Below are positions 36,545 through 46,142 of a stretch of 64,000 nt of DNA, piece after piece (positions within the stretch are counted from its first letter, which is position 1; each line of letters begins with the position of its first letter). Position numbers and translations under genes: made by a program. The stretch is from Flavobacterium sp. (GTDB lineage Bacteria; Bacteroidota; Bacteroidia; Flavobacteriales; Flavobacteriaceae): NCBI GenBank assembly GCA_015234525.1, contig JADGMX010000017.1, positions 116,314 through 180,313 on the forward strand. Direction: 5' to 3'. The notes under the pieces were generated by a model. It was not told the origin of the DNA. It saw nothing but the letters and a program-made list of their open reading frames with translations, and did not search any database.

Positions 36545-36622
36545 GCTAATCCTGCTCTTCGCTACTATCTTTTAGTCTTGCTAAAGGCCGCGCCTAAAAG
36601 GATAACCGCTTCGATCAGGGCT
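36545..36622 (-). ncRNA. conserved structured element, copy f (type A), 3' of mutS
   Basis: Read on the minus strand: AGC-CCTG pairs with CAGG and AGCT. GAAGCGG and ATCC precede a hairpin with a perfect 7-bp stem, CTTTTAG with CTAAAAG (36569-36575 and 36594-36600 on the plus strand). GATAGTAGCGAAGAG follows. It starts 11 nt after the mutS stop codon in the same orientation, so it would form part of the mutS 3' region. The remaining 120 nt up to tRNA-Gly hold nothing recognisable. Confidence 0.6.
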
Positions 36623-36633
36623 AAAAGCGGCCA

Positions 36634-39237
36634 CTAACGCGTAATCATCCTCTTGATCTCATTGAGCTTCATCAAAGCCTCAACGGGCGTCAGTGTGTTT
36701 ATATCCAGATTGATGATTTCATCTTTAATTTCCTCGAGCAACGGATCGTCTAAATTGAAAATACTCAATTGCATCTCCTCCTTCCCCGATTTTATTCCGT
36801 GTAGAACTTCGCCACCATGGTCGCGTTCCAGTTTTTTCAACAACTTCTGAGCTTTTGAAATCACCGTTTGTGGCATGCCCGCCATTTTCGCCACGTGAAT
36901 CCCGAAACTATGCGCACTTCCACCCTTTACCAATTTCCGGATAAAAAGCACATTGTCTTTCAACTCCTTAACCGCCACATTGAAATTTTGGATTCGGTCG
37001 TATTGTTCGCTCATCTCGTTAAGTTCGTGATAATGCGTTGCAAACAATGTTTTTGGCTTTGCCGGATGTTCGTGTAAATATTCGGCAATCGCCCAGGCAA
37101 TCGATATTCCGTCATACGTACTTGTACCACGACCAATTTCATCCAAAAGCACCAAACTCCGATCGGAAATATTGTTCAGGATCGACGCGGTCTCATTCAT
37201 TTCGACCATAAACGTCGATTCACCCATCGAAATATTATCAGAAGCACCAACTCGCGTGAAGATCTTATCGACTACACCCATTTTTACCGAATCGGCCGGA
37301 ACAAAGCTTCCCATCTGCGCAAGCAAAACAATCAAAGCCGTTTGCCTTAAAATCGCCGATTTACCCGACATGTTCGGACCGGTGATCATTATTACTTGCT
37401 GACTCTCGCGATCAAGGAAAATATCGTTGGCAATATATGGCATTCCAACCGGCAACTGCTTTTCAATCACGGGATGCCTGCCGCCGGCAATTGTTAGTTC
37501 ATAACTCTCGTCGAGCTGCGGACATACATAATTGTTCTCGAGGGCAAGTTGCGCAAACGAAGCCAGACAATCGAGTTGTGCCACCAGTGAAGCATTGAGT
37601 TGCACCGGTTTGATATAAGTGGCAATCCAACTCACCAATTGCTCAAAAATCTCCGATTCAAGTTTATGTATCTTTTCTTCCGCTCCCAGAATTTTGCTTT
37701 CGTATTCCTTTAGCTCTTCAGTAATATATCGCTCCGCATTGACCAGTGTTTGTTTGCGGACCCATTCTTCCGGAACTTTATCTTTATGCGTATTTCTGAC
37801 CTCGATGTAATATCCAAATACGTTGTTGAACGATATTTTAAGCGATGAAATTCCGGTTCGTTCGCTTTCACGTTTTTCGATCCTTTCCAAGAACTCCTTG
37901 CCCGATGTCGAAATCGCACGCAACTCGTCGAGCTCTGCATGGATTCCGCTTGCAATCACATTCCCTTTCGCAATCGCAACCGGCGCATCCTGATTCAGCG
38001 TCATTTTTATTTTTTCGCGAAGCAAATCGCAACTATGCAAACTATCACCCGTCATCCGAACCGCTTCCTGATTGCTCTTTAAGGCGAGTTCTTTTATCGG
38101 AATAACAGCATCAAGCGAATCTTTAAGATAAACGACTTCACGCGGACTCACCTTTCCTGCTGCGATTTTTGAGATTAATCGCTCGAGGTCGGCAATCTGC
38201 TTAATTTGATGGCGAATTTGCTCGTGAACTTCGAGATCCGATTTTAAATATTCGACGATCTGATGACGGTTGCGAATCTTATTGATGTCTTTCAACGGCA
38301 ACGCCAGCCAACGCTTCAACAGCCGGCCGCCCATCGGCGAAAGCGTCTTGTCGATTACATTCAACAGCGTGACCGCATTCGGATTATAACTTTGATAAAG
38401 CTCGAGGTTTCGGATTGTAAATCGGTCCATCCAAACGTAAGCATCTTCCGCTAACCGTTGGATATTTGAAATATGACTTAATTTATTATGTTGTGTTTCA
38501 CTCAAATAATAAAGCGCCGCACCACTTGCAATGATTCCCTCCTGAAGTTCTTCGACACCAAAACCTTTGAGTGAAATCGTCCCAAAATGATTGGTCAAAG
38601 TCTCAAAAGCATAATCGTAGTTAAAAGCCCAATCTTCTAAATGAAACTGATGATGATCGTCGCCAAAAACCGTTTTAAACTGACTTTTGCTTTGTTTCGG
38701 AATGATGATTTCGCTTGGCTGAAAGTTCTGCAACAGCTTATCGATATATTCATCATCACCTTGAGCGGTCAGGAATTCGCCTGTCGACACATCGAGAAAC
38801 GCAATTCCGGTGGCTTTTTTTCCAAAATAAACCGAAGCCAAAAAATTGTTCGACTTCGAGTTCAAGATCTCATCGTTCATTGAAACACCGGGAGTAACAA
38901 GTTCAGTCACGCCACGTTTAACGATGGTTTTGGTCATCTTCGGATCTTCGAGCTGATCGCAAATCGCAACGCGGAGTCCGGCCTTGACTAGTTTTGGAAG
39001 GTACGTATTTAAGGAATGATGCGGAAAACCGGCTAATGCCGTTTCGTTCTCGGAACCCGCCCCGCGCTTGGTTAGAATGATACCAAGAATCTTTGAGGCA
39101 CGAACCGCATCCTCACCAAAAGTCTCGTAAAAATCCCCTACCCGAAATAGCAAGCACGCATCGGGATATTTTCTTTTGATTTCATTGTATTGCTTCATCA
39201 AAGGAGTTTCCTTCGACTGCTTTTCTTTGGATGCCAA
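36634..39237 (-). CDS. mutS: DNA mismatch repair protein MutS
   Basis: 867 residues. Recognises mismatches and recruits MutL. The mismatch-binding [14 protein letters not shown] motif (the conserved Phe-x-Glu, near residue 36), the connector and lever domains, Walker [10 protein letters not shown], Walker [12 protein letters not shown] and the C-terminal helix-turn-helix are all present. I take the TTG at 39237 as start because [17 protein letters not shown] matches the N-terminus expected for flavobacterial MutS, and no in-frame ATG lies between it and the upstream stop. The ATG at residue 14 is the alternative. Confidence 0.96.
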   Translation of the reverse strand: MASKEKQSKETPLMKQYNEIKRKYPDACLLFRVGDFYETFGEDAVRASKILGIILTKRGAGSENETALAGFPHHSLNTYLPKLVKAGLRVAICDQLEDPKMTKTIVKRGVTELVTPGVSMNDEILNSKSNNFLASVYFGKKATGIAFLDVSTGEFLTAQGDDEYIDKLLQNFQPSEIIIPKQSKSQFKTVFGDDHHQFHLEDWAFNYDYAFETLTNHFGTISLKGFGVEELQEGIIASGAALYYLSETQHNKLSHISNIQRLAEDAYVWMDRFTIRNLELYQSYNPNAVTLLNVIDKTLSPMGGRLLKRWLALPLKDINKIRNRHQIVEYLKSDLEVHEQIRHQIKQIADLERLISKIAAGKVSPREVVYLKDSLDAVIPIKELALKSNQEAVRMTGDSLHSCDLLREKIKMTLNQDAPVAIAKGNVIASGIHAELDELRAISTSGKEFLERIEKRESERTGISSLKISFNNVFGYYIEVRNTHKDKVPEEWVRKQTLVNAERYITEELKEYESKILGAEEKIHKLESEIFEQLVSWIATYIKPVQLNASLVAQLDCLASFAQLALENNYVCPQLDESYELTIAGGRHPVIEKQLPVGMPYIANDIFLDRESQQVIMITGPNMSGKSAILRQTALIVLLAQMGSFVPADSVKMGVVDKIFTRVGASDNISMGESTFMVEMNETASILNNISDRSLVLLDEIGRGTSTYDGISIAWAIAEYLHEHPAKPKTLFATHYHELNEMSEQYDRIQNFNVAVKELKDNVLFIRKLVKGGSAHSFGIHVAKMAGMPQTVISKAQKLLKKLERDHGGEVLHGIKSGKEEMQLSIFNLDDPLLEEIKDEIINLDINTLTPVEALMKLNEIKRMITR

Positions 39238-39359
39238 GGTTTTGGAATTTAAATTCGGAAGTTAAAGTGCGAAGTTAAAAATTTTGATCCGGATTTGTAC
39301 AACACCAAAAATTAATTTAATTTTAAGACGTAAATATTTAAGCTAATAGAATTTTATGC

Positions 39360-39367
39360 TAGATTTG
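39360..39367 (+). promoter_or_regulatory. -7 box of the DUF1573 gene
   Basis: TAGATTTG lies 25 nt before the ATG in an A/T-rich region. Confidence 0.5.
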
Positions 39368-39392
39368 CGATGTTTAATTTAATAATTTACCG

Positions 39393-39839
39393 ATGAAAAA
39401 AATAGTAATGTTAGCGATGCTGACGTTTTTAGGTGTTAATGTTGCAAATGCACAAACATCTAAAGCGACTAAAAAAGCGACAACAAAAGAAGCTAGAGTT
39501 CAGGGACCTGGTCTTGTTTTCGAAACTGAAACTTTAGATTACGGAACAATTGCTCGTAATTCTGATGGAAAGCGTGAATTTGTTTTGACAAATAATGGTT
39601 CTACACCGCTTATTATTACTAATGCAACAGGATCTTGCGGTTGTACTGTGCCTACTTGGCCACGTGAACCAATTGCTCCAGGCGCTAAAGCAGTAATCGG
39701 TGTGAAATATGCAACAGACAGAGTTGGCCCATTTTCTAAAACAATCACGCTAACTACAAATGCTGCTGAACCAACTAAAGTCCTAACAATTAAAGGTAAT
39801 GTTTTACCTGATGCGACTAAAGAATCTCAGAAGAGCTAG
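39393..39839 (+). CDS. DUF1573 domain protein, exported
   Basis: 148 residues with a signal peptide ending in NVANAQ, a Lys/Thr-rich linker and one DUF1573 immunoglobulin-like (ASPM-SPD-2-Hydin-like) domain. The diagnostic features are FETETLDYGTIARNSDGKRE, TNNGSTPLIITNATGSCGCT and WPREPIAPGAKAVI. The family is abundant in Bacteroidetes and its function is unknown. Codon choice (AAA, GCT, ACT, GTT) is more biased than in the neighbours, consistent with strong expression. A hairpin terminator follows. Confidence 0.9.
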   Translation: MKKIVMLAMLTFLGVNVANAQTSKATKKATTKEARVQGPGLVFETETLDYGTIARNSDGKREFVLTNNGSTPLIITNATGSCGCTVPTWPREPIAPGAKAVIGVKYATDRVGPFSKTITLTTNAAEPTKVLTIKGNVLPDATKESQKS

Positions 39840-39859
39840 TTTATATCAACAAATTTTAT

Positions 39860-39896
39860 AAAGCTTCCCTAAGAAATTTCGGAAGCTTTTTCTTTT
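39860..39896 (+). terminator. terminator between the DUF1573 and TrmH-family genes
   Basis: Stem AAAGCTTCC and GGAAGCTTT (9 bp, about 39860-39868 and 39881-39889), followed by T-rich sequence. It ends about 10 nt before the next ATG, so the TrmH-family gene must use read-through or a promoter embedded here. Confidence 0.75.
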
Positions 39897-39899
39897 ATT

Positions 39900-40436
39900 A
39901 TGCGAAAGCTACAAAACAGTGAACTCGACCGCAAAAGTGTCGAAGATTTTAAAGAAGCTGAAAAAACGCCAATCACCATAATTTTGGATGACATTCGGAG
40001 TCTTAACAATATTGGCTCTGTTTTCAGAACGGCCGATGCATTTCTGCTCGACAAAATTTACCTATGCGGAATTACCGCAACTCCGCCAAACAAAGAAATC
40101 CACAAAACCGCATTAGGCGCAACTGAGACCGTTGCATGGAAACACTTCGACTCGGTTACCGATGCAATAAATCAATTAAAAATCGACGGGGCAAAAGTGT
40201 ATGCCGTTGAACAAGCGGATAAGGCAACGTTACTTCAGGATGTTCAACTTGGAGAAGATCACATCGGACTTGTGTTTGGAAATGAGGTTTTTGGTGTTTC
40301 GGATCAAGCGATTGCTTTGTGCGACGGCTGTATTGAAATACCACAACTTGGCACAAAACATTCTTTAAACATTGCCGTCAGTGCCGGAATCGTTATCTGG
40401 GATTTGTTTAAAAAAAGGCGTTATCCCCGACTTTAA
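39900..40436 (+). CDS. TrmH/SpoU-family RNA 2'-O-methyltransferase
   Basis: 178 residues of SPOUT (trefoil-knot) methyltransferase. Motif 1 is LNNIGSVFRTADAF with the catalytic arginine, motif 2 is GLVFGNEVFGVSD, and motif 3 is IPQLGTKHSLNIAVSAGI. It transfers methyl from SAM to a ribose of tRNA or rRNA, but the target is not deducible. Its last 72 nt overlap the 3' end of the convergent folK-dNK gene, so the C-terminus VIWDLFKKRRYPRL is encoded opposite that gene. Confidence 0.9.
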   Translation: MRKLQNSELDRKSVEDFKEAEKTPITIILDDIRSLNNIGSVFRTADAFLLDKIYLCGITATPPNKEIHKTALGATETVAWKHFDSVTDAINQLKIDGAKVYAVEQADKATLLQDVQLGEDHIGLVFGNEVFGVSDQAIALCDGCIEIPQLGTKHSLNIAVSAGIVIWDLFKKRRYPRL

Positions 40437-41561
40437 CTTCTGTTCAATCTGTCCGAGTATATATATGTAATCCTCTTGATTCGCCACAAAATCGCGATCA
40501 GAAACATCAATAACAAGTATGTTTAAATTGGTCTGCGACTTCACAAAATCAAGGTATCCGCGATTGATTTTTTCAAGATATTCCGGCGTAATATCTTGTT
40601 CATAACTGCGACCGCGGCGTTTGATGTTTGCCAGAAGTTTATCCGTATTCTGATAGAGATAAACATATAAATCGGGTTTAGGAATCTCCCGATAAATTAT
40701 ATCAAAAAGCTTTCGATACAACCTGTATTCATCATCAGTCAAAGTAACCTTTGCAAAGATCAGCGATTTGAAAATGTGATAATCAGCAACTATAAATTCG
40801 CGGAATAAATCAAATTGAGCAAGATCATCGGAGATTTGCTGATAGCGATCGGCCAAAAAAGACATCTCTAGCGGAAATGCATACCGTGATTGATCATCGT
40901 AAAATTTGGGCAAAAACGGATTGTCGGCAAATCGCTCCAAAACAGTTTTGGCATTCAAATCTTCAGCCATTCGATTGGTAAGCGTCGTTTTTCCCGCGCC
41001 GATGTTGCCTTCAATGGCTATATAATTGCACAGCGACGGCCGAATGCTATCGAGAGGCGAAATTAAATCAGCTACCGGCCGGCATTGATTCTGATCCGAT
41101 GTTAACTCCAGAAGTTCAGGTAAATATTGCTGAAATATCGGGTGACGCCATTCCAGCTTCAGATCGCGCATTGGCAAAAGGACAAATAACCGGTCTTGCA
41201 TCAGCGGATGCGGCACTTCAAGGTGATCAAACTTGATGATTTCCTCATCATATGCTATCAAATCAATATCGATGGTGCGCGACTCATATTGACCGACTTT
41301 CTTCGGCGATCTGCCGCTTGCATCTTCGATTCGTTTAATCAATCGCAAAATAGTGTCGGCCGACTTCGAACAATGCATCGAAATCGCACAGTTCAAAAAC
41401 GGTTCGCCATCAAAACCCCACGCGGGAGATTCGAAAACTCTTGAAACGTTTATAACCGTACCAACGCTATGATGAATATGATCGATCCCTTTGCGTAAAT
41501 TATCTAGCCTGTCCCCCAAATTGCTTCCGAGAGACAAGATTACCAAATGCTGTTTGTTCAT
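40365..41561 (-). CDS. folK: FolK-deoxynucleoside kinase fusion
   Basis: 398 residues from the ATG at 41561 (a longer frame from 41621 has no family support). Residues 1-165 form hydroxymethyldihydropterin pyrophosphokinase, a folate enzyme: LSLGSNLGDR, SRVFESPAWGF and RTIDIDLIAYD. Residues 178-390 form a deoxynucleoside kinase: P-loop EGNIGAGKTT (184-193), the substrate-site ERFADNPFLPKFYDD and a LADRYQ motif. The fused enzyme would serve folate synthesis and dNTP salvage, a plausible link through thymidylate. The 3' end overlaps the TrmH-family gene by 72 nt. Confidence 0.92.
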   Translation of the reverse strand: MNKQHLVILSLGSNLGDRLDNLRKGIDHIHHSVGTVINVSRVFESPAWGFDGEPFLNCAISMHCSKSADTILRLIKRIEDASGRSPKKVGQYESRTIDIDLIAYDEEIIKFDHLEVPHPLMQDRLFVLLPMRDLKLEWRHPIFQQYLPELLELTSDQNQCRPVADLISPLDSIRPSLCNYIAIEGNIGAGKTTLTNRMAEDLNAKTVLERFADNPFLPKFYDDQSRYAFPLEMSFLADRYQQISDDLAQFDLFREFIVADYHIFKSLIFAKVTLTDDEYRLYRKLFDIIYREIPKPDLYVYLYQNTDKLLANIKRRGRSYEQDITPEYLEKINRGYLDFVKSQTNLNILVIDVSDRDFVANQEDYIYILGQIEQKLKSGITPFFKQIPDNDSGTDGNV

Positions 41562-41635
41562 AAATGCACGCTGAAAGTATAACTGAAGAAGATGTAATAT
41601 CTCACAAATTACGTAAAACAAATTTATAATAAGGC

Positions 41636-41643
41636 TATCTTTG
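41636..41643 (+). promoter_or_regulatory. -7 box of sppA
   Basis: TATCTTTG lies 80 nt before the sppA ATG at 41724, an exact TAnnTTTG match. Confidence 0.5.
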
Positions 41644-41723
41644 TAATGCAGTTATGCTAAAATGTCTACTATTTATTTCGTAACAATTCGGCGTTGTTGC
41701 AGTCTTACCACAAAAAATTTATC

Positions 41724-43490
41724 ATGAGGTTTTTAGGAAATGTATTGGCTACGCTTGTTGGCTTATTTTTGTTTTGTATGATTTTCTTTTTCGGAATAGT
41801 TTTCATCGGAGCCATTGCAGGTTCAGCCGGATCGAGTGTTCCGGTAAAGAGTGATGCCGTTATCGAACTCGATATTTCCAAAGTAACGAATGACTATGGT
41901 GGAAAATCGCGCTATCCCGAATTCAATCATTTCGAAGTTAACCACGACGGTTTATCAAATATTCTGGCCGCAATCGAAGCAGCAGAAACCGATGATAAAA
42001 TCAAGGGGATTTCGATTATTAACAACAACTCGGCTTTAGGTGCGGCACAAAGCAAAGCATTGCGTGATCAGCTGGAAAAATTCAAAAAATCGGGTAAATT
42101 CATTTATTCCTATGCCGATGTTTATACCCAAAAAGACTACTATCTAAATTCGGTTGCCGATCAGATTTATATCAATCCGATTGGCTCGATGGAGTTCCGC
42201 GGATTATCAACCGAAGTGATGTTCTTCAAAGATCTTCAGGAGAAATCAGGGATTAAGCTGGAAGTTGTTCGTCACGGAAAATACAAAAGTGCGGTTGAGC
42301 CGTTTCTTCAAAATGAAATGAGCGACAGCAATCGCGAACAAATTACGTCATTGATCAGTTCGGTTTGGCATTCTTTGCTGACCGACATTTCTAAAAGCAG
42401 AAATATTTCAACCACGAGGTTAAACGAAATTGCCGACGGACTTCTGGCACGAAATCCAGAAATGGCAAAACAGGAAAAATTGATCGATCGAATCGAATAC
42501 GAAGATGTTTACCATTCCGACATCCGCAAAGCGTTAAAGCTTGATCAGAATGCTAAAAAATACAACAAAATCAAAATACTGGATTACGCTAAGAATGTAG
42601 CCACAACCGGAAAATCAGCGGGCACTTCGGATAAAATTGCCATAATTTATGCTCAAGGCGAGATCTTAAGCGGTGAAGGCGATGAAAATTACATCGGCGA
42701 AGGATCAATCAGACGGGCACTAAAAGCCGTTCGCGAAGACAAAAACGTCAAAGCTGTCGTGTTGCGAATCGACTCGCCAGGAGGAAGCGCGCTCACCGCA
42801 GATTTAATTTGGCGCGAAATCGAACTCACCCGCAAAGTGAAACCTGTTGTTACTTCAATGGGAAATTTGGCCGCATCCGGAGGTTATTATATTGCGTGTA
42901 ATTCGAATACGATTTTTGCCGAAGAGCAAACGATTACCGGATCAATCGGGGTTTTTGGAATGTTGCCAAACCTGACGGCGTTATCCTCGCGAATCGGAAT
43001 TCACACTCAGCAGGTTGTTACCAATAAAAACGCCGCGGGATATAGTCCGTTTGTGCCAATCGATGAAAATTTCAAAGCTGTTACTCAGGAAGAAGTTGAA
43101 CGCGTTTATACTACATTTATAAACCGTGTTGCCGCGGGTCGTGATTTGTCGATTGACGATGTGGATAAAGTTGCCCAAGGTCGTGTTTGGTCAGGAACTG
43201 AAGCATTACAAAACGGATTAGTGGATAAAATTGGCGGCTTAGATGATGCTATTGCTGAAGCAGCCAAACTTGCTAAAATCGAAAAATATAAAACCGTTGA
43301 CTATCCCGAATACGACAAAAATTTCCAGGATCTACTTGCAAGCATGGGCGTTCCGTTTATGAAATCAAAGTCGGAAATATTGCTTGACGAACTCGGTCCT
43401 GAGGCTTATCGCTTGCTTCAAGAAGTAAAGATGGCTACTAAAACCAGTGGCGTACAAGCTCTGATGCCATTCAAACTCCAATTGAATTAA
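41724..43490 (+). CDS. sppA: signal peptide peptidase SppA, long (67K) type
   Basis: 588 residues with an N-terminal membrane helix (FLGNVLATLVGLFLFCMIFF). It digests signal peptides left in the inner membrane. It has the tandem S49 arrangement: the N-terminal half carries the lysine of the dyad in VVRHGKYKSAVEPF, and the C-terminal half carries the nucleophilic serine in NLAASGGYYIAC, after VVLRIDSPGGSALTADLI. The ATG at 41724 is chosen because the membrane helix starts directly after it. The next gene starts 51 nt downstream on the same strand and may be co-transcribed. Confidence 0.93.
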   Translation: MRFLGNVLATLVGLFLFCMIFFFGIVFIGAIAGSAGSSVPVKSDAVIELDISKVTNDYGGKSRYPEFNHFEVNHDGLSNILAAIEAAETDDKIKGISIINNNSALGAAQSKALRDQLEKFKKSGKFIYSYADVYTQKDYYLNSVADQIYINPIGSMEFRGLSTEVMFFKDLQEKSGIKLEVVRHGKYKSAVEPFLQNEMSDSNREQITSLISSVWHSLLTDISKSRNISTTRLNEIADGLLARNPEMAKQEKLIDRIEYEDVYHSDIRKALKLDQNAKKYNKIKILDYAKNVATTGKSAGTSDKIAIIYAQGEILSGEGDENYIGEGSIRRALKAVREDKNVKAVVLRIDSPGGSALTADLIWREIELTRKVKPVVTSMGNLAASGGYYIACNSNTIFAEEQTITGSIGVFGMLPNLTALSSRIGIHTQQVVTNKNAAGYSPFVPIDENFKAVTQEEVERVYTTFINRVAAGRDLSIDDVDKVAQGRVWSGTEALQNGLVDKIGGLDDAIAEAAKLAKIEKYKTVDYPEYDKNFQDLLASMGVPFMKSKSEILLDELGPEAYRLLQEVKMATKTSGVQALMPFKLQLN

Positions 43491-43541
43491 CCAATAATTA
43501 CCATTTTATCTACGTTGTAAATTCGTAACCTACGATTTAAT

Positions 43542-46142
43542 ATGAAAAAGTTTTTAAAAATCTTCGGAATCATTGTTCTTCTGTTAATCATTGCATTATT
43601 TGCCGCGCCTTTTTTATTTAAGGATGCGATAAAAGCTAAAATTGCCGCAACCATCAATGAGAATGTTGATGCGGTTGTGTCTTTTGACGATGCTGATATC
43701 AGTTTATTCAGAAGTTTTCCGAAAGCCAATGTTACCATAGACAAGTTGATGATCATCAACAAAGCACCATTTGCCGGTGACACGCTGGTTTCACTTGGAG
43801 CTGTCAGCCTCGACATGTCTGTTAAAGAATTATTCAAAGGCGAATCAGAGCCAATTAATGTTGACGGCTTTTCGATCGACGAGGGAATAATCAATATCCT
43901 TTTCAACAAAGACGGAGTCGGAAATTTTGACATCGCGCTCAAAGACGAAAAAGAAAAAGATCCGGGAAAAAGCGACCCGATGCAGTTTAAGATTAAGGAA
44001 TATAAAGTCAACAATTTGCGTTTTACCTATTTCGATGAATCTTCTGAAATGAAACTCATCATTGACAGTTTGTACCATTCCGGAAACGGCGACTTCACCA
44101 ACGACAAATTGGATCTCGACACGAAATCGGCCGCCAAAATCACATTCAATATGGGCAAATCAAATTATATGCGTCGTATTCCCCTTACACTTGATGCCGT
44201 ACTTGGAATCGACATGACCAATCAGGTGTACTCTTTTAAGGAAAACAAAGCGGTAATCAATCAACTTCCATTGGAATTCGATGGTTTTATAAAACTGCTC
44301 GAAGCCGGTCAACAATATGACTTGACTTTCAAAACCCCAACTTCATCACTTAAAAACCTGCTGGCCTTGATTCCGGCTGAATATTCCGGAAGCATCGAAA
44401 ATGTGCAAACGTCAGGAAATTTTGCCATCAACGGATTTGCAAAAGGAAATTATACCGATACTACAATCCCGAAGTTTACTATATCGATTACGTCAAACGA
44501 TGGTACGTTCAAATATCCGGATCTTCCGAAATCTGTTAGAAATATTGTCATTGACGCCAAGATCATCAACGAAAGTGGCATCATGAATGACACCTACGTC
44601 AACCTCGACAAACTGACATTTGCCATCGATCAGGATGTTTTTAATGCAAAGGCAAATATTAGGAACTTGACAGAAAATGCTTTGGTCAACGCCGAATTAA
44701 AAGGCACCGTCAATCTTGCGAACCTGTCTAAAGCATATCCGATAAAACTTGACCAGCCGTTAAGTGGGATTTTGAATGCCGATGTCCGAACAAAATTTGA
44801 CATGCAATCGGTTGAGAAAAGTCAGTATCAAAATATCGATAACTCCGGGGATATGAGCCTGTCGAGATTTAATTACAATAATGATGGCACGCAGATGACA
44901 ATCAGCAATGCAAAAGTTCAATTCAATCCGAGTCGGGTTTCCTTACAGCAATTCGATGCTACAATGGGTAAAAGCGACATCAAAGCCAGCGGAACTTTAG
45001 ACAATTTTTACGGATTTTTGTTTAGCGATCAGGTGTTGAAAGGAAACTTTACTGTTGAGTCAAATCAAATCGCGGTGTCCGATTTCATGTCGGATGAGCC
45101 GGCAGCTACGGAAACGACTGCAAAGAAAACAGCGATGAAGATTCCGGCATTTTTGGATTGTTCAATAAACGCAAAAGCCGCCACGGTTCTATACGACAAT
45201 CTCGTGTTGAAAAACGTAGCCGGGAAAGTGATTGTGCGCGATCAGCAAGCCACGCTTCAAGATGTTACAACAAACATTTTCGGTGGAACGATTGGCGTTG
45301 CCGGTAATGTATCAACTAAAGCGGCGGTGCCAACTTTTAGCATGAATCTTAACATGAAAGCAGTCGACATCGCTCAGACCTTCACTCAACTTGACATGCT
45401 TAAAAACATCGCACCAATTGCGGGTGTCATAAACGGTAAATTGAATACGAATATCGCGGTTGCCGGAAATCTGGATAGGTTTGAAATGACACCGGATCTG
45501 AAAAGCATTACCGGTAATTTGATGGGTCAGCTTTTGTCGACCACAGTCAATGCAAACAGTTCACCGTTTTTATCGGCATTAGACAATAATCTGAATTTTA
45601 TCGACCTCAATAAGATCAATCTAAACAACCTTCAAACCTCGCTGACGTTCAACAACGGAAATGTGGTTGTAAAGCCATTTACTTTAGCTTATCAGGACAT
45701 TAAATTAAATGTGGGCGGTCAACACGGTTTCGATCAGTCGCTTCAGTACAACTTGTCGTTTGATGTTCCGGCAAAATATCTCGGAACTGAAGCTAATAAT
45801 TTGATCGCTAAGTTAACGCCGACCGAAGCCAATCAAATAAAGAACATTCCTATTAAAGCAAACGTCACCGGAAACTTTAAAAATCCGAAAATCACCACTG
45901 ATATTAAACAGGCCGTGACTTCGCTGACCAATCAACTTGTTCAAATGCAAAAAGAGAAATTGGTAAACAAAGGAAAGGATGCGCTGACAAATCTTATTAC
46001 CGGCAACAAACCAACTACTACGCCTGACACCACTAAAACGGCGCCGGCCACACCTAAGGAAGCTATAAAAACGAAAGCGTCGAATGCGCTAAAAGACCTT
46101 TTAAACAAAGGTAAAAAGGAAAAAGAGGAACCAGCGAAATAG
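43542..46142 (+). CDS. AsmA-like family protein
   Basis: 866 residues with an N-terminal inner-membrane helix (FLKIFGIIVLLLIIALFAAPFLF), then a long beta-rich body typical of AsmA/repeating beta-groove proteins. The AsmA N-terminal signature includes FDDADISLFRSFPKANVTIDKL, beginning near residue 47. The C-terminal 60 residues are low complexity (Thr/Pro/Lys, then KDLLNKGKKEKEEPAK). Such proteins are thought to help move phospholipid between membranes; here that is inference. The stop abuts the stop of the convergent DUF2797 gene. Confidence 0.88.
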   Translation: MKKFLKIFGIIVLLLIIALFAAPFLFKDAIKAKIAATINENVDAVVSFDDADISLFRSFPKANVTIDKLMIINKAPFAGDTLVSLGAVSLDMSVKELFKGESEPINVDGFSIDEGIINILFNKDGVGNFDIALKDEKEKDPGKSDPMQFKIKEYKVNNLRFTYFDESSEMKLIIDSLYHSGNGDFTNDKLDLDTKSAAKITFNMGKSNYMRRIPLTLDAVLGIDMTNQVYSFKENKAVINQLPLEFDGFIKLLEAGQQYDLTFKTPTSSLKNLLALIPAEYSGSIENVQTSGNFAINGFAKGNYTDTTIPKFTISITSNDGTFKYPDLPKSVRNIVIDAKIINESGIMNDTYVNLDKLTFAIDQDVFNAKANIRNLTENALVNAELKGTVNLANLSKAYPIKLDQPLSGILNADVRTKFDMQSVEKSQYQNIDNSGDMSLSRFNYNNDGTQMTISNAKVQFNPSRVSLQQFDATMGKSDIKASGTLDNFYGFLFSDQVLKGNFTVESNQIAVSDFMSDEPAATETTAKKTAMKIPAFLDCSINAKAATVLYDNLVLKNVAGKVIVRDQQATLQDVTTNIFGGTIGVAGNVSTKAAVPTFSMNLNMKAVDIAQTFTQLDMLKNIAPIAGVINGKLNTNIAVAGNLDRFEMTPDLKSITGNLMGQLLSTTVNANSSPFLSALDNNLNFIDLNKINLNNLQTSLTFNNGNVVVKPFTLAYQDIKLNVGGQHGFDQSLQYNLSFDVPAKYLGTEANNLIAKLTPTEANQIKNIPIKANVTGNFKNPKITTDIKQAVTSLTNQLVQMQKEKLVNKGKDALTNLITGNKPTTTPDTTKTAPATPKEAIKTKASNALKDLLNKGKKEKEEPAK

